A stretch of DNA of 64,000 nucleotides from Rosenbergiella metrosideri (GCF_022602565.1 NZ_JALBCV010000013.1:1-64000), one strand, 5' to 3'. Counted from the stretch's first letter, positions 51,810 through 62,736 are shown. Made by a program: numbers and translations. Notes: a model not told the origin generated them from the letters alone.

Positions 51810-53090
51810 GTGGCGAAAAATATTCAAGCGATACGGGGAATGAACGACTACCTGCCAGCAGATACTGCAGTATGGCAGCGCATCGAACAGAGTCTGAAAC
51901 AAGTCTTGGCAGGCTACGGCTTTAGCGAAATTCGCTTGCCTATCGTAGAACAGACGCCATTGTTTAAACGCGCCATTGGTGAAGTCACCGATGTGGTCGA
52001 AAAAGAGATGTATACCTTCGATGACCGCAACGGTGAAAGCTTAACTTTACGCCCTGAGGGCACCGCGGGCTGTGTCCGTGCGGGAATCGAACATGGTCTG
52101 CTTTATAACCAAGAACAGCGCCTATGGTATATGGGGCCGATGTTCCGTTACGAGCGTCCACAGAAGGGGCGTTATCGTCAATTCTACCAACTTGGGGCGG
52201 AAGTCTTTGGCTTAACAGGCCCTGATATTGATGCTGAGCTGATCATGATGACCGCGCGCTGGTGGAAAGTGCTCGGTATTGCTGATCATGTCGAGCTAGA
52301 GCTTAACTCCATCGGTTCACTTGATGCACGCGCCAATTACCGTGAAGCATTGGTTGCGTTCTTAGAACAGCATAAGGAAGTGTTGGATGAAGACTGTTTA
52401 CGTCGCATGTACAGTAACCCGTTGCGGGTACTGGACAGCAAAAATCCAGAGGTTCAAGCGTTACTGAATGACGCTCCTAAACTGCATGACTACCTCGATG
52501 ACGAATCTCGTGAGCACTTCGCGGGTGTCTGCCAATTCTTAGATGACGCAGGGATTACTTATCGCATCAATCAGCGCTTGGTCCGTGGATTAGACTACTA
52601 CAACCGCACCGTTTTTGAGTGGGTGACCAGCAGCCTAGGCGCGCAAGGTACTGTCTGTGCCGGTGGACGTTACGATGGGCTTGTTGAACAGCTGGGTGGG
52701 CGTGCCACACCTGCTGTGGGCTTCGCGATGGGGCTTGAGCGTTTGGTTCTGTTAGTACAATCTGTCGTACCAGACTTTGAACCAGTTAACAAAGTGGATG
52801 TCTACGTCATATCATCGGGACAAGGTGTGCAATCTGCAGCGATGCAACTTGCCGAAACGCTCCGTGATCAAGCGCCTAGCTTGAAAATTATGACTAACTT
52901 TGGTGGCGGTAACTTCAAGAAGCAATTCGCGCGTGCGGATAAAAATGGTGCGAAAGTGGCACTGGTGCTGGGCGAAGATGAAGTCAGCAACGGACAAGTG
53001 GTGATTAAAAACTTGGCGCGTGGTGAACAGAAGTTAGTCAGTTCTCAGGATGTACTGGCCGAATTACAGGCGGCGCTTCTCGCTGAGTAA
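51810..53090 (+). CDS. hisS: Histidyl-tRNA synthetase
   Basis: Class II aminoacyl-tRNA synthetase charging tRNA-His. Motif 2 is in [16 protein letters not shown]; His-specific signatures are [15 protein letters not shown] and AGGRYDGL. The C-terminal anticodon-binding domain ends the 426-residue protein. The start is GTG at 51810 ([15 protein letters not shown] is conserved). Confidence 0.96.
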   Translation: MAKNIQAIRGMNDYLPADTAVWQRIEQSLKQVLAGYGFSEIRLPIVEQTPLFKRAIGEVTDVVEKEMYTFDDRNGESLTLRPEGTAGCVRAGIEHGLLYNQEQRLWYMGPMFRYERPQKGRYRQFYQLGAEVFGLTGPDIDAELIMMTARWWKVLGIADHVELELNSIGSLDARANYREALVAFLEQHKEVLDEDCLRRMYSNPLRVLDSKNPEVQALLNDAPKLHDYLDDESREHFAGVCQFLDDAGITYRINQRLVRGLDYYNRTVFEWVTSSLGAQGTVCAGGRYDGLVEQLGGRATPAVGFAMGLERLVLLVQSVVPDFEPVNKVDVYVISSGQGVQSAAMQLAETLRDQAPSLKIMTNFGGGNFKKQFARADKNGAKVALVLGEDEVSNGQVVIKNLARGEQKLVSSQDVLAELQAALLAE

Positions 53091-53128
53091 GCGTGTGGCA
53101 GGTAGAGAGTAATACAGGAGTAGGACGG

Positions 53129-53752
53129 GTGGAAGTTTACAACAACGACAATCAACGTGATCAAACTGAAGCAGTTAAACAGTTTTTTGCGAACAACGGT
53201 AAGATTCTTGCGGTCGGTGCAGTGATTGGGATTGCCGCACTAGTGGGCTGGCGCTTTTGGGTGAATCATCAACAAAATGATGCTTTAGCATCATCGGATC
53301 GCTACCAGCAGCTCACGTCAACGCTGAAAGCTGATAACCCTGCGTCAATTCAGGCGCTTGCCAGTTTTGTTGACCACGATAAAACCAGTTATGGTGCTTT
53401 GGCGTCACTGACGCTGGCCAAAACCTATGTCGATAAGAGTGACCTGCAGAATGCAGCGAAAATCTTAGAGCAAGGGCTGCAAGACTCTGCAGACCAAAGT
53501 CTTCAAGCGGTGATTCGTCTTCGTCTTGCTCGGGTCCAGTCTGAGCTAAAAAATCCCGATGCGGCATTAAAAACGCTTGATGCAGTCAAAGGGGATAACT
53601 GGACCGGCCTGGCCGCAGATATTCGCGGCGATATCCTGTTAAATAAAGGCGATAAGCAGGGCGCAGCCGCTGCTTGGCGTCAAGGGATAAAATCAGAGGT
53701 ATCACCTGCAGTGAAGCAGATGATGCAAACTAAATTGAATAATTTTAGCTAA
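53129..53752 (+). CDS. yfgM: Ancillary SecYEG translocon subunit YfgM
   Basis: Inner-membrane protein with one N-terminal helix (about 25-43, ILAVGAVIGIAALVGWRFW) and a periplasmic TPR-like domain that passes clients to PpiD and periplasmic chaperones. I chose the GTG at 53129 (VEVYNN), nine bases after GGAG; this gives about 207 residues, close to 206 in E. coli. The frame extends 12 codons upstream without homology. Lies hisS-yfgM-bamB. Confidence 0.9.
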   Translation: MEVYNNDNQRDQTEAVKQFFANNGKILAVGAVIGIAALVGWRFWVNHQQNDALASSDRYQQLTSTLKADNPASIQALASFVDHDKTSYGALASLTLAKTYVDKSDLQNAAKILEQGLQDSADQSLQAVIRLRLARVQSELKNPDAALKTLDAVKGDNWTGLAADIRGDILLNKGDKQGAAAAWRQGIKSEVSPAVKQMMQTKLNNFS

Positions 53753-53768
53753 GCCAGTGAGAGAGCGC

Positions 53769-54950
53769 ATGGAATTACGTAAATACCTGCTGCCGGCATT
53801 AATTTCGGCCACCCTGTTAAGTGGTTGTTCGCTGTTCAGTGGTGAAGAGGATGTCGTGAAAATGGCCCCTCTGCCCAAAGTACAAAATCAGTTTACCCCT
53901 TCTACCGCATGGAGTACCTCGGTAGGTGATGGTGTAGGCAACTTCTACTCTAACCTGCACCCTGCTTGGCAAGAAGGTACCGTCTTTGCAGCGGACCGCC
54001 ATGGTACGGTTAAAGCGCTAGACGCCGCGAGTGGTAAAGAGAAATGGTCGATCGATCTCTCTGAAAAACAGGGCTTCTTCTCAAGTAACCTGTCTGCCTT
54101 ACTGTCTGGTGGCATCACCGTTGACGGCTCAACCTTATATATCGGTAGCGAGCGTGGCGCTGTCTATGCGTTAAACGCGGCGGACGGTAAATTGTTGTGG
54201 AAGACCCAAGTCACCGGTGAAGCGATGTCGCGTCCTGTGGTTAGCGATGGGTTAGTCTTAATCCACCAAAGTAACGGCATTCTGCAGGCACTTGACCAAC
54301 AAACGGGTGCCAGCAAATGGTCAGTTAACCTTGATATTCCTTCGCTATCACTGCGTGGCGAATCTGCGCCAGCAGTCGCTTATGGTGGCGCGATCGTTGG
54401 CGGAGATAACGGACGTGTGAGTGCCGTGATCCTAAACCAAGGTCAGATTATCTGGCAGCAACGTATCTCGCAACCGAGCGGTGCGACAGAAATTGATCGC
54501 TTAAGTGACGTCGATACTACGCCAATTATCGCAAACAATGTGGTCTATGCTTTAGCCTACAACGGTAGCTTAACCGCGATGGATTTACGTTCTGGACAAC
54601 TCATCTGGAAACGTGATGTTGGCGGCGTAAAAAATATTATTGTCGAAGGTAGCAACATTTATGTGGTTGACCAAGACGACCGTGTGATTGCCTTAAATAC
54701 TGATGGCGGTGTCGCCATCTGGCGTCAAAGCGAATTACTGCATCGTAACTTAACTTCGCCAGTTCTGTTTGATGGTTACCTAGTCGTTGGGGATAGCGAA
54801 GGCTACCTACACTGGATCAATACCGCAGACGGACGCTTTGTTTCCCAGCAAAAAGTCGATAGTTCAGGCTTCCAAACTGATCCGGTTGTCGCGGGCAGCA
54901 AATTGCTGATTCAAGCGAAAGGCGGCGAGGTTTACTCTATCTCACGTTAA
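53769..54950 (+). CDS. bamB: Outer-membrane assembly lipoprotein BamB
   Basis: Eight-bladed beta-propeller lipoprotein of the BAM complex. The signal peptide ends ATLLSGC, so the Cys is lipidated. PQQ-type propeller repeats are seen throughout, for example VKALDAASGKEKWSIDL, VYALNAADGKLLWKTQ and LTAMDLRSGQLIWKRD. The ATG at 53769 gives 393 residues (392 in E. coli). A strong terminator follows. Confidence 0.95.
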   Translation: MELRKYLLPALISATLLSGCSLFSGEEDVVKMAPLPKVQNQFTPSTAWSTSVGDGVGNFYSNLHPAWQEGTVFAADRHGTVKALDAASGKEKWSIDLSEKQGFFSSNLSALLSGGITVDGSTLYIGSERGAVYALNAADGKLLWKTQVTGEAMSRPVVSDGLVLIHQSNGILQALDQQTGASKWSVNLDIPSLSLRGESAPAVAYGGAIVGGDNGRVSAVILNQGQIIWQQRISQPSGATEIDRLSDVDTTPIIANNVVYALAYNGSLTAMDLRSGQLIWKRDVGGVKNIIVEGSNIYVVDQDDRVIALNTDGGVAIWRQSELLHRNLTSPVLFDGYLVVGDSEGYLHWINTADGRFVSQQKVDSSGFQTDPVVAGSKLLIQAKGGEVYSISR

Positions 54951-54987
54951 ACATCCTCAGCAATTTCGCTTAGGTGTGTTATATTGC

Positions 54988-55021
54988 ACGGCTCCTGTTC
55001 TGCAGGAGCCGTTTATTTTTT
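54988..55021 (+). terminator. Terminator of bamB
   Basis: ACGGCTCCTG and CAGGAGCCGT form a 10-bp stem, followed by TTATTTTTTT. Confidence 0.9.
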
Positions 55022-55103
55022 ATGGTAAGCCACTTTTATTTGATTAAGCGTGCTTGCGAATAAAAGTTGGGTTAGCAGATTTATTTTGTCATGAGGCTTT
55101 ATT

Positions 55104-56588
55104 ATGGTACCTGTGGTCGCGCTGGTTGGGCGCCCGAATGTTGGAAAGTCAACATTATTCAATCGGTTAACTCGCACACGTGATGCGCTGGTTGCGGACT
55201 TTCCCGGTCTGACGCGCGATCGCAAGTATGGGCGAGCTGAAGTTGAAGGCCGTGAATTCATCTGTATTGATACCGGTGGTATTGATGGCACCGAAGAGGG
55301 TGTTGAAACGCGGATGGCGGCACAATCGTTATTAGCGATTGAAGAGGCAGATGTCGTCCTATTTATGGTGGATGCCCGTGCCGGCGTGATGCCTGCGGAT
55401 GAGCAAATCGCTCAACATTTACGTTCACGTGAAAAAGCGACTTTTCTAGTCGCCAACAAAACCGATGGTTTGGATGCCGATGCGGCAATCAGTGATTTCT
55501 GGTCATTGGGCATGGGCGAAATCCATGCTATCGCAGCATCGCATGGTCGTGGCGTGACATCGCTATTAGAGACGGCGTTGTTCCCGTGGATGGATAAAAA
55601 AGAAGAACAAGCGCCACTGACTGAAGAAGAAGAAAATGCCGCGTATTGGGCTGATCTGGAAGCGGAAGAGCTAGAACAACTCGAAGAAGAAGAAGAGTTC
55701 GACCCCACGACGTTGCCGATCAAATTAGCCATCGTTGGTCGTCCTAACGTGGGTAAATCGACCCTCACCAACCGTATTTTAGGTGAAGACCGGGTTGTTG
55801 TGTATGACATGCCTGGCACTACACGTGATAGCGTCTATATACCGATGGAACGTGACGAGCGCGACTATGTATTGATCGACACTGCCGGTGTGCGTAAGCG
55901 CGGTAAAGTGCATGATGCGGTCGAGAAGTTCTCGGTAATCAAAACCCTGCAAGCGATCGAAGACGCTAACGTCGTATTGCTAGTGATCGATGCGCGGGAA
56001 GGGATCTCTGACCAAGATCTCTCGTTGTTAGGCTTTATTCTTAACAGTGGACGTTCACTCGTTATCGTCGTCAATAAATGGGATGGCCTGTCGCAAGAAG
56101 TCAGAGACGAAATCAAAGAAGCACTGGATTACCGTTTAGGCTTTATCGATTTTGCCCGTGTTCACTTTATTTCGGCCCTACATGGTAGTGGCGTCGGCAA
56201 CCTGTTTGAATCCATTACCGAAGCTTACGATAGCTCGACCAAACGCGTTAATACGGCAATGCTGACACGCATCATGCATATGGCGCAAGACGATCACCAA
56301 CCGCCTCTGGTACGTGGCCGTCGCGTTAAACTGAAGTTCGCGCATGCGGGGGGATATAACCCACCTATCGTGGTCATTCACGGTAACCAAGTGAAGGATT
56401 TACCGGATTCCTACAAACGTTACTTGATGAACTATTATCGTCGGACCTTAAACGTGATGGGAACGCCGATCCGTATCCAATTCAAAGAGGGTGAGAACCC
56501 GTTTGCTGGAAAACGTAACCTACTTACGCCAACACAACAGCGTAAACGTAAGCGTTTAATGGCGCACATGAAGAAGAACAAGCGTTAA
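55104..56588 (+). CDS. der: Ribosome-assembly GTPase Der (EngA)
   Basis: Essential GTPase with two tandem G domains, acting in 50S assembly. GRPNVGKST occurs twice, at about residues 8-16 and 210-218, with G4 motifs NKTD and NKWD. Between them lies an acidic Glu-rich linker ([11 protein letters not shown]), as in enterobacteria. A C-terminal KH-like domain ends with a basic tail. 494 residues. A shared terminator separates it from convergent xseA. Confidence 0.96.
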   Translation: MVPVVALVGRPNVGKSTLFNRLTRTRDALVADFPGLTRDRKYGRAEVEGREFICIDTGGIDGTEEGVETRMAAQSLLAIEEADVVLFMVDARAGVMPADEQIAQHLRSREKATFLVANKTDGLDADAAISDFWSLGMGEIHAIAASHGRGVTSLLETALFPWMDKKEEQAPLTEEEENAAYWADLEAEELEQLEEEEEFDPTTLPIKLAIVGRPNVGKSTLTNRILGEDRVVVYDMPGTTRDSVYIPMERDERDYVLIDTAGVRKRGKVHDAVEKFSVIKTLQAIEDANVVLLVIDAREGISDQDLSLLGFILNSGRSLVIVVNKWDGLSQEVRDEIKEALDYRLGFIDFARVHFISALHGSGVGNLFESITEAYDSSTKRVNTAMLTRIMHMAQDDHQPPLVRGRRVKLKFAHAGGYNPPIVVIHGNQVKDLPDSYKRYLMNYYRRTLNVMGTPIRIQFKEGENPFAGKRNLLTPTQQRKRKRLMAHMKKNKR

Positions 56589-56593
56589 TCATT

Positions 56594-56620
56594 AGGGCCA
56601 CAGAAAGTGGCCCTTTTTTA
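56594..56620. terminator. Terminator between der and xseA
   Basis: AGGGCCAC and GTGGCCCT form an 8-bp stem, loop AGAAA, followed by T6 on the plus strand. On the minus strand it lies just after the xseA stop and is followed by TAATGATTAA rather than a T-run, so it mainly serves der. Confidence 0.8.
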
Positions 56621-58000
56621 TTGTGAAGAAGTAGACTTTTTTGGAGTGCGTTTACGGGTTTTCTCAAGGTTGACGACTTCACTCTCCGCCCAGCCATCCT
56701 CCAAGCGGGTACGAAGCGTATCACCGACACGTAACTCTTTAGTCTTACGTACGACTTCACCTTTTGCGCCGGTGGTGACACTGTAGCCTCGTGCCAGCGT
56801 CCCGAGTGGACTGACTGCTTCCAACTGCACGGCCAGATTTCCAAAGCGCTGCTTACGCTGCTCGACCTGCTGCTGCAGGGCAATCTGCAAACGATAGCGC
56901 TGTTGAGCGAGATATTGCTGATGCTGAGCAATTTTGGCTGAAGGCAGGCAGCGGTTCAAGCGACGGGTCAGGCTATCATAACGCTGTTGCGCACTCTGCA
57001 CTTGACGTTGTAAAGCATCTTGCATGCGGCGTTGTTGTTGTTGTAGCTGTGACTGTTGGCGTACCAGTCGTAACTGTGGATGTTGCTGGGTCAGACGGTG
57101 TGTAAGCGCCGTTAAGCGGCGTTGTTGGCCGGTATGATAATAATCGAACGCCATCTCTAATCGTTGTTGCTGCCCTTGTAATTGCCGTAAAAGTTCAAGT
57201 TGATTACGACTCACCATTTCCGCCGCGGCAGAGGGGGTGGGGGCGCGTAAGTCTGCGACAAAATCAGCGATAGTGATATCAGTTTCGTGACCGACAGCAC
57301 TGACAATCGGGAGGTCGCTGTTGGCAATGGCGCGGGCCACACTCTCTTCGTTAAAGCACCACAGATCCTCCAACGAGCCTCCGCCACGTCCGACAATCAA
57401 CACATCACACTCTTTACGTTGATTGGCTAAGGTGATGGCGTTGACGATGGCAGCAGTCGCCTCTCGTCCTTGCACTGCTGTGGGATAGATCACCACGGGA
57501 AGCGCGGGGTCACGTCGACGTAATACATGCAAAATATCATGTAATGCCGCGCCAGAAGGGGAAGTAATCACCCCCACGCGTGTTGCTGGGACCGGTAGAG
57601 AGCGTTTGCGAGATTGCGCGAACAGCCCCTCGCTGTCGAGCTTAAGTTTTAATGCTTGAAATTGTTGCTGTAACAATCCTTCGCCAGCCGGATGCATCGA
57701 CTCAACAATCAACTGATAGTCGCCTCGCGGATCATAAAGCGTCACCGACGCCCGGACGAGAATCTGCATGCCGTTTTGCGGCTGAAAGGTGACGCGTTGA
57801 TTGCTGCCACGAAACATTGCGCAGCGGACCTGAGCGGCATCGTCCTTAAGGGTGAAGTACCAATGTCCGGATGACGGTCGGCTAAAGTTCGAGACTTCGG
57901 CACTTAGCCAGATGCGGCCCAGCTGCTTTTCCAGAAGCTGTCGCACGCTACCGTTTAGCTGAGCGACGGAATAAATTGTGCTGTTTTCTGTCGGTAACAT
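56618..58000 (-). CDS. xseA: Exonuclease VII large subunit
   Basis: Catalytic subunit of the single-strand-specific exonuclease VII. The N-terminal OB fold contains [19 protein letters not shown]. The catalytic core has [19 protein letters not shown] and the [16 protein letters not shown] segment. A long Gln/Arg/Leu-rich coiled coil (about 260-390) binds the small subunits. The end is a basic Lys-rich tail. 460 residues. Divergent from guaB. Confidence 0.95.
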   Translation of the reverse strand: MLPTENSTIYSVAQLNGSVRQLLEKQLGRIWLSAEVSNFSRPSSGHWYFTLKDDAAQVRCAMFRGSNQRVTFQPQNGMQILVRASVTLYDPRGDYQLIVESMHPAGEGLLQQQFQALKLKLDSEGLFAQSRKRSLPVPATRVGVITSPSGAALHDILHVLRRRDPALPVVIYPTAVQGREATAAIVNAITLANQRKECDVLIVGRGGGSLEDLWCFNEESVARAIANSDLPIVSAVGHETDITIADFVADLRAPTPSAAAEMVSRNQLELLRQLQGQQQRLEMAFDYYHTGQQRRLTALTHRLTQQHPQLRLVRQQSQLQQQQRRMQDALQRQVQSAQQRYDSLTRRLNRCLPSAKIAQHQQYLAQQRYRLQIALQQQVEQRKQRFGNLAVQLEAVSPLGTLARGYSVTTGAKGEVVRKTKELRVGDTLRTRLEDGWAESEVVNLEKTRKRTPKKSTSSQ

Positions 58001-58111
58001 GTGATCAAGATCAAACTTTAAATCAGAGGGTTAAGCAGTGATAGTAACCTTCTACTTACAACTATCAAGTTTTTTCTATAAATAAAGCTGGAGCGAAGGG
58101 CAATGCGCCTG

Positions 58112-58117
58112 TATAAT
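58112..58117 (+). promoter_or_regulatory. Likely -10 box of guaB
   Basis: TATAAT with a G+C-containing discriminator, about 50 bases before guaB. The best -35 candidate is weak. No clear PurR box was seen in 58001-58168. Confidence 0.4.
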
Positions 58118-58168
58118 GCATCGGCAATATTTTATCCGTTCTCACTAACCTTAGGTTGAGATATTGCC

Positions 58169-59635
58169 ATGCTACGAATTGCAAAAGAAGCCCTCACGTT
58201 CGACGATGTTTTACTGGTTCCTGCCCACTCTACAGTGCTGCCTAACACGGCTTCGCTGACTACTCAATTGACGAAAAACATTCGCCTGAATATCCCAATG
58301 CTGTCTGCTGCAATGGATACCGTGACCGAAGCCCGTTTAGCAATTGCACTGGCTCAAGAAGGCGGTTTAGGTTTTATCCACAAGAACATGACCATTGAGC
58401 GCCAAGCGGAAGAAGTACGTAAGGTGAAAAAATACGAAAGTGGTATCGTCACCGATCCACAAACTGTATTACCTACCACTACGCTACGTGAAGTGAAAGA
58501 GTTAACTGAAATTAATGGTTTCGCCGGTTACCCAGTCGTTAACGCACAAAATGAGCTGGTGGGGATCATCACTGGCCGTGATGTCCGTTTTGTGACCGAC
58601 CTCAATCAAGCGGTTAGCACTTTCATGACGCCAAAAGAGCGTTTGGTCACGGTGAAAGAAGGCGACGCACGCGAAATCGTCCTGCAGAAAATGCATGAAA
58701 ATCGTGTCGAAAAAGCGCTAGTTGTTGATGATGCTTTCCACCTTCGTGGCATGATTACCGTTAAGGATTTCCAAAAGGCTGAACGTAAGCCTAACGCCTG
58801 TAAAGACTCCCAAGGTCGTTTACGCGTTGGCGCAGCCGTCGGTGCGGGTGCAGGTAACGAAGAACGCGTCGATGCTTTAGTGGCTGCAGGGGTCGATGTG
58901 CTATTGATCGACTCGTCACATGGCCATTCTGAAGGTGTTCTACAACGTATTCGTGAAACCCGTGCGAAATATCCTGACTTAGAAATCATCGGTGGTAATG
59001 TTGCGACTGCAGCAGGCGCTAAAGCCCTTGCTGATGCTGGCGTCAGTGCCGTTAAAGTCGGAATTGGCCCTGGCTCAATCTGTACTACACGTATCGTCAC
59101 CGGCGTTGGTGTTCCACAAATCACCGCGGTCTCTGATGCCGTTGCTGCGCTTGAAGGGACGGGTATTCCCGTCGTTGCAGATGGCGGGATCCGTTTCTCC
59201 GGTGATATCGCTAAAGCGATCGCCGCGGGCGCCGCAGCGGTTATGGTCGGTTCAATGTTAGCGGGTACTGATGAGTCCCCAGGCGAAATCGAACTTTATC
59301 AAGGTCGTTCTTACAAATCCTACCGTGGTATGGGCTCTTTAGGCGCGATGTCTAAAGGCTCTTCTGACCGTTATTTCCAAACTGATAACGCGGCAGACAA
59401 ATTGGTGCCAGAAGGGATTGAAGGTCGTGTCGCCTACAAAGGTCACTTAAAAGAGATTATTCATCAGCAGATGGGCGGCCTGCGTTCATGCATGGGCTTA
59501 ACTGGCTGTGCGACCATTGATGACTTAAGGACTAAAGCAGAATTTGTCCGTATCAGTGGTGCAGGTATCTCGGAAAGTCACGTTCACGATGTTACTATTA
59601 CCAAAGAAGCACCAAATTATCGTATGGGGTCTTAA
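58169..59635 (+). CDS. guaB: IMP dehydrogenase
   Basis: NAD-dependent oxidation of IMP to XMP, the committed step to GMP. The catalytic Cys is in the loop [17 protein letters not shown]; a tandem CBS (Bateman) module occupies about residues 93-205; a flap with [13 protein letters not shown] follows. 488 residues, as in E. coli. Operon with guaA. Confidence 0.97.
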   Translation: MLRIAKEALTFDDVLLVPAHSTVLPNTASLTTQLTKNIRLNIPMLSAAMDTVTEARLAIALAQEGGLGFIHKNMTIERQAEEVRKVKKYESGIVTDPQTVLPTTTLREVKELTEINGFAGYPVVNAQNELVGIITGRDVRFVTDLNQAVSTFMTPKERLVTVKEGDAREIVLQKMHENRVEKALVVDDAFHLRGMITVKDFQKAERKPNACKDSQGRLRVGAAVGAGAGNEERVDALVAAGVDVLLIDSSHGHSEGVLQRIRETRAKYPDLEIIGGNVATAAGAKALADAGVSAVKVGIGPGSICTTRIVTGVGVPQITAVSDAVAALEGTGIPVVADGGIRFSGDIAKAIAAGAAAVMVGSMLAGTDESPGEIELYQGRSYKSYRGMGSLGAMSKGSSDRYFQTDNAADKLVPEGIEGRVAYKGHLKEIIHQQMGGLRSCMGLTGCATIDDLRTKAEFVRISGAGISESHVHDVTITKEAPNYRMGS

Positions 59636-59649
59636 TCCCGACTGACTTT

Positions 59650-59671
59650 GCGCCCGGCGATTGCCGGGCGC
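59650..59671. repeat. Perfect hairpin between guaB and guaA
   Basis: GCGCCCGGC and GCCGGGCGC form a 9-bp stem around GATT. There is no T-run; it resembles an intra-operon REP-like or mRNA-stabilising element. Confidence 0.6.
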
Positions 59672-59705
59672 GTCATTTCATAACGCTATCGCCTGGAAAA
59701 TTTTA

Positions 59706-61286
59706 ATGACGACAGAAAATATCCACAAACACCGTATTCTGATCCTCGACTTTGGTTCCCAGTATACGCAGCTGGTCGCACGTCGCGTGCGGGAGTTGGG
59801 CGTGTACTGTGAATTATGGGCTTGGGATGTGACCGAAGCGCAGATCCGCGAATTTAACCCGAACGGTATTATTTTATCGGGTGGTCCGGAGAGCACAACG
59901 GAAAACAATAGCCCGCGCGCGCCAGAATATGTATTTACCGCGGGTGTTCCGGTATTAGGTGTCTGCTACGGTATGCAAACCATGGCAATGCAACTGGGTG
60001 GCCAAGTTCAAGGTTCCAACGAGCGTGAATTTGGTTATGCGCAAGTTGAAGTTGTGGCTGACAGTGCTTTGGTCCGTGATATCAAAGATAGCCTAACTGA
60101 GCAGGGCGCACCGATTCTTGATGTCTGGATGAGCCATGGCGATAAAGTCACCGCCATTCCTGCTGATTTCACCACCGTAGCCAGCACCGAAACGTGCCCG
60201 TTTGCCATTATGGCGAACGAAGAGAAGCGTTTCTACGGCGTACAGTTCCACCCAGAAGTGACCCACACACGTCAAGGTCAGCAATTGCTTGAGCGTTTCG
60301 TGCGTGATATCTGTCAGTGTGAAGCCCTGTGGACGCCAGCTAAGATTATCGACGATGCGGTCGAGCGCCTGCGTGAGCAAGTGGGTAACGATAAAGTTAT
60401 CCTTGGCCTGTCCGGTGGGGTTGACTCCTCAGTGACGGCGCTGTTACTTCACCGCGCCATCGGCAAGCGTTTAACCTGCGTCTTCGTTGACAATGGGCTG
60501 TTACGTTTAAACGAAGCGGAACAAGTGATGGAGATGTTTGGCGATCGTTTCGGTCTAAACATTATCCATGTTGAAGCGGAAAAACGTTTCCTCGATGCTC
60601 TTGCAGGAATCGACGAACCAGAAGCTAAGCGTAAAACCATCGGCCGTGTCTTTGTAGAAGTGTTCGATGAAGAAGCGTTAAAACTCGAAGATGTGAAATG
60701 GTTAGCGCAAGGAACTATCTACCCAGACGTTATCGAATCTGCCGCATCTGCGACGGGTAAAGCGCACGTGATTAAATCACACCACAATGTGGGTGGCTTA
60801 CCGAAAGAGATGAAGATGGGACTGGTTGAGCCGCTGAAAGAGCTGTTCAAAGACGAAGTCCGTAAAATTGGTCTAGAGTTAGGCCTGCCGTTCGAGATGC
60901 TATATCGTCATCCTTTCCCAGGTCCAGGCCTTGGCGTACGTGTACTGGGAGAAGTGAAGAAAGAGTATTGCGATCTGCTACGTCGTGCTGATGCAATCTT
61001 TATCGAAGAGCTGCACAAAGCCAAGCTATACGATAAAGTCAGTCAAGCCTTCACCGTCTTCTTACCAGTACGTTCAGTCGGTGTAATGGGCGATGGGCGT
61101 AAATACGATTGGGTTGTCTCGCTGCGTGCGGTAGAAACCATCGACTTTATGACCGCGCACTGGGCACATCTGCCATACGATTTCTTGGGCCGTGTCTCTA
61201 ACCGCATTATCAACGAAGTTAACGGTATTTCCCGCGTCGTTTACGATATCAGTGGTAAACCGCCCGCGACGATTGAGTGGGAATGA
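59706..61286 (+). CDS. guaA: GMP synthase (glutamine-hydrolysing)
   Basis: Converts XMP to GMP. The glutaminase domain has the Cys in GVCYGMQ and the His/Glu in QFHPEVTHT; the ATP pyrophosphatase P-loop is [11 protein letters not shown]; the C-terminal dimerisation domain contains [20 protein letters not shown]. The ATG at 59706 ([17 protein letters not shown]) gives 526 residues. Phage tail debris starts 25 bases after its stop; the 3' end of guaA is a known integration site for mobile elements. Confidence 0.97.
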   Translation: MTTENIHKHRILILDFGSQYTQLVARRVRELGVYCELWAWDVTEAQIREFNPNGIILSGGPESTTENNSPRAPEYVFTAGVPVLGVCYGMQTMAMQLGGQVQGSNEREFGYAQVEVVADSALVRDIKDSLTEQGAPILDVWMSHGDKVTAIPADFTTVASTETCPFAIMANEEKRFYGVQFHPEVTHTRQGQQLLERFVRDICQCEALWTPAKIIDDAVERLREQVGNDKVILGLSGGVDSSVTALLLHRAIGKRLTCVFVDNGLLRLNEAEQVMEMFGDRFGLNIIHVEAEKRFLDALAGIDEPEAKRKTIGRVFVEVFDEEALKLEDVKWLAQGTIYPDVIESAASATGKAHVIKSHHNVGGLPKEMKMGLVEPLKELFKDEVRKIGLELGLPFEMLYRHPFPGPGLGVRVLGEVKKEYCDLLRRADAIFIEELHKAKLYDKVSQAFTVFLPVRSVGVMGDGRKYDWVVSLRAVETIDFMTAHWAHLPYDFLGRVSNRIINEVNGISRVVYDISGKPPATIEWE

Positions 61287-61311
61287 TATTCTGGCTAATC
61301 TAGCCTAATCC

Positions 61312-61467
61312 CTTGAGAATACAGAAGGCTCTTATACCTTCAACTTCCCATCGGTTCAGGTTGACGGTGATTGGCCTGACGGTGGTAATACGGACATCAT
61401 TCAGGTTCAGTTGAATATCACTGACTCAGATACGCCGCCAACTATCACCCGCAAGGCTGCTACTTAA
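61312..61467 (+). pseudogene. Phage major tail protein (gpV-like) C-terminal remnant
   Basis: About 51 residues, from LENTEGSYTFNFPSVQV through DGDWPDGGNTDIIQVQLNI to the stop. This looks like the end of a lambda-type tail tube protein. It has no start of its own, and an in-frame stop lies just upstream (61306-61308), so the gene is cut off right behind guaA. The next genes are the tail chaperones, which follow the tail tube gene in lambda-like phages, supporting the call. Confidence 0.5.
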
Positions 61468-61495
61468 CCAGCATCACAATAACCTAAAACAATTT

Positions 61496-61532
61496 GCCCG
61501 TTTCGCTCTGCATAGCGTCACGGGTCTTTTTT
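61496..61532 (+). terminator. Terminator-like hairpin in tail remnant
   Basis: GCCCGT and ACGGG pair, with an inner GCT/AGC, followed by TCTTTTTT. Tail tube genes are often followed by such an attenuator. Confidence 0.55.
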
Positions 61533-61545
61533 ATGCAGAGGTAAT

Positions 61546-61961
61546 ATGTGAATTATCAATAAGCGCTTAGGCGCAGATGGAAACCGCTGGATTGAGCCAA
61601 TTAAAGGCCTAAAACTAAAGGTCGGGAGTGTTGAGTCTCACGATTGCAAGTCACGTCAGGCCATCCTCCGCCGCCATATCGACAGATTGGATGCTGCGCT
61701 AAATGTTGGCACCAAGGAATTCGACCTATCGGCTATTGGTGATGTGGATTCACTCGACGACTTACTGCTCGATACCTGCTCAAAATACAGGGGGTTGGTG
61801 AGATTGTGGATGGCAAAGAAGTAGCCATTGAATACACTCCAGAGAGTGGTCTGGCCCTGCTGAAACAAAAGCCAGAGCTATACTGGTCAATCCTAAGGAC
61901 TGGTTCTGACATCGCTCAAGGCATTAAAGAGAAGAAAGATGATGCCGTGGGAAAGCCCTAG
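61546..61961 (+). pseudogene. Tail assembly chaperone gpG-like, broken
   Basis: Reading through defects, the product is a tail assembly chaperone like lambda gpG. ATG 61546 is followed at once by an in-frame TGA, then IINKRLGADGNRWIEPIKG and KSRQAILRRHIDRLDAALN. A one-base shift near the G-run at about 61790 leads to IVDGKEVAIEYTPESGLAL, and the frame ends KKDDAVGKP with the TAG at 61959-61961. Codon-2 stop plus frameshift mean it is non-functional. It still ends at the slippery site used to make the longer GT protein. Confidence 0.55.
61949..61955 (+). other. Programmed -1 frameshift heptamer GGGAAAG
   Basis: The heptamer is in the correct phase (G GGA AAG) two codons before the gpG-like stop. 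A -1 slip opens the downstream T-like frame with no gap. The same heptamer drives the lambda gpG/gpGT frameshift. Confidence 0.7.
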
Positions 61962-62273
61962 CCGCGCAGAAGTGGCTAAACCGATACTCTGGTCCTGAAG
62001 GTGAGCGCAACCGATGGCGAGAGGAAAAGTTGGGATTTAAGCCAGCTGATGAGCCGGGGATTGATGAGTTAACAGGTCTTATTCTCTCTGCCTATGCAGT
62101 AATTAGCCGCGGCAGGCAGTATATCGGCATGGAAGCTACACCTCTGCCTCTGTCATTGGGTGATATCGACACATATCTTCGCAGCAGACCTATACAAATT
62201 AATCGCGAACTTGATATTTGCACTGGATGATGTTTATCGTGAAGAGGTGATGAAGGGTGAGGAAGAGAGTTAA
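61955..62273 (+). pseudogene. Tail assembly chaperone T domain (gpGT extension), degraded
   Basis: The -1 frame after the slippery site reads ALAAQKWLNRYSGPEGERNR, WREEKLGFKPADEPGIDEL, and on to TYLRSRPIQINREL. This is expressed only as an extension of gpG in lambda-like phages. A further shift near 62210 divides the end: the running frame stops at 62230, whereas the homologous tail, FALDDVYREEVMKGEEES, continues in another frame to 62273. No tape-measure gene follows. Confidence 0.5.
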
Positions 62274-62346
62274 GAGAATGGGGGTGGTTAATTAATAAGC
62301 TAATCATGGTAGTATTCACAAATATCGGCCCAACTGAGTAAATATC

Positions 62347-62691
62347 ATGATTAAACTATCTAGGCTATTGCCTTGCATTCTAGCTTTATCTTTACCTGTC
62401 ACCACCCTAGCAGCAGAGACATTTAACTATACCTGCAATGGTAAGGAGATGAAAGCATCTTTTCCTGATACTGACCACGCAGTAATGCTATATGATGGAG
62501 AGTTATTCCTCCTCAAGTCAGTAGTTTCAGCTAGCGGGGCGAGGTATCTTGGCGATGGTTGGCAACTTTGGTCAGCTAAAGATGACATAACTCTGACCAA
62601 GTTAACTAAAGAGCAGACCGAAAATGATGATGTGCCGATGGGGCATGAGATTGAATGCCAAGAAATAGACGCAGCATCATTAACCCCTTAG
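62347..62691 (+). CDS. MliC-family lysozyme inhibitor
   Basis: A 114-residue secreted protein: a signal peptide (LLPCILALSLPVTTLAA, cleaved near residue 23) is followed by an MliC/PliC domain. Hallmarks are YTCNGKEMKASF with a conserved Cys, and SASGARYLGDGWQLWSAKD, the loop that enters the c-type lysozyme active site. A second Cys (EIECQEID) could form the disulfide. There is no lipobox, so it is periplasmic rather than lipoprotein. It sits between tail debris and a prophage repressor and is probably an accessory (moron) gene. A strong terminator follows. Confidence 0.8.
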   Translation: MIKLSRLLPCILALSLPVTTLAAETFNYTCNGKEMKASFPDTDHAVMLYDGELFLLKSVVSASGARYLGDGWQLWSAKDDITLTKLTKEQTENDDVPMGHEIECQEIDAASLTP

Positions 62692-62711
62692 TAATAAATC
62701 TTGATGCAGGT

Positions 62712-62736
62712 AAGCCACCTACGGGTGGCTTTTTTG
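62712..62736 (+). terminator. Terminator after the MliC gene
   Basis: AAGCCACC and GGTGGCTT form an 8-bp stem with loop TACG, followed by a run of T. Confidence 0.85.

Noticed and set aside
58001-58168. PurR box upstream of guaB
   Set aside because: No stretch resembles the 16-bp dyad seen before purL and glyA.
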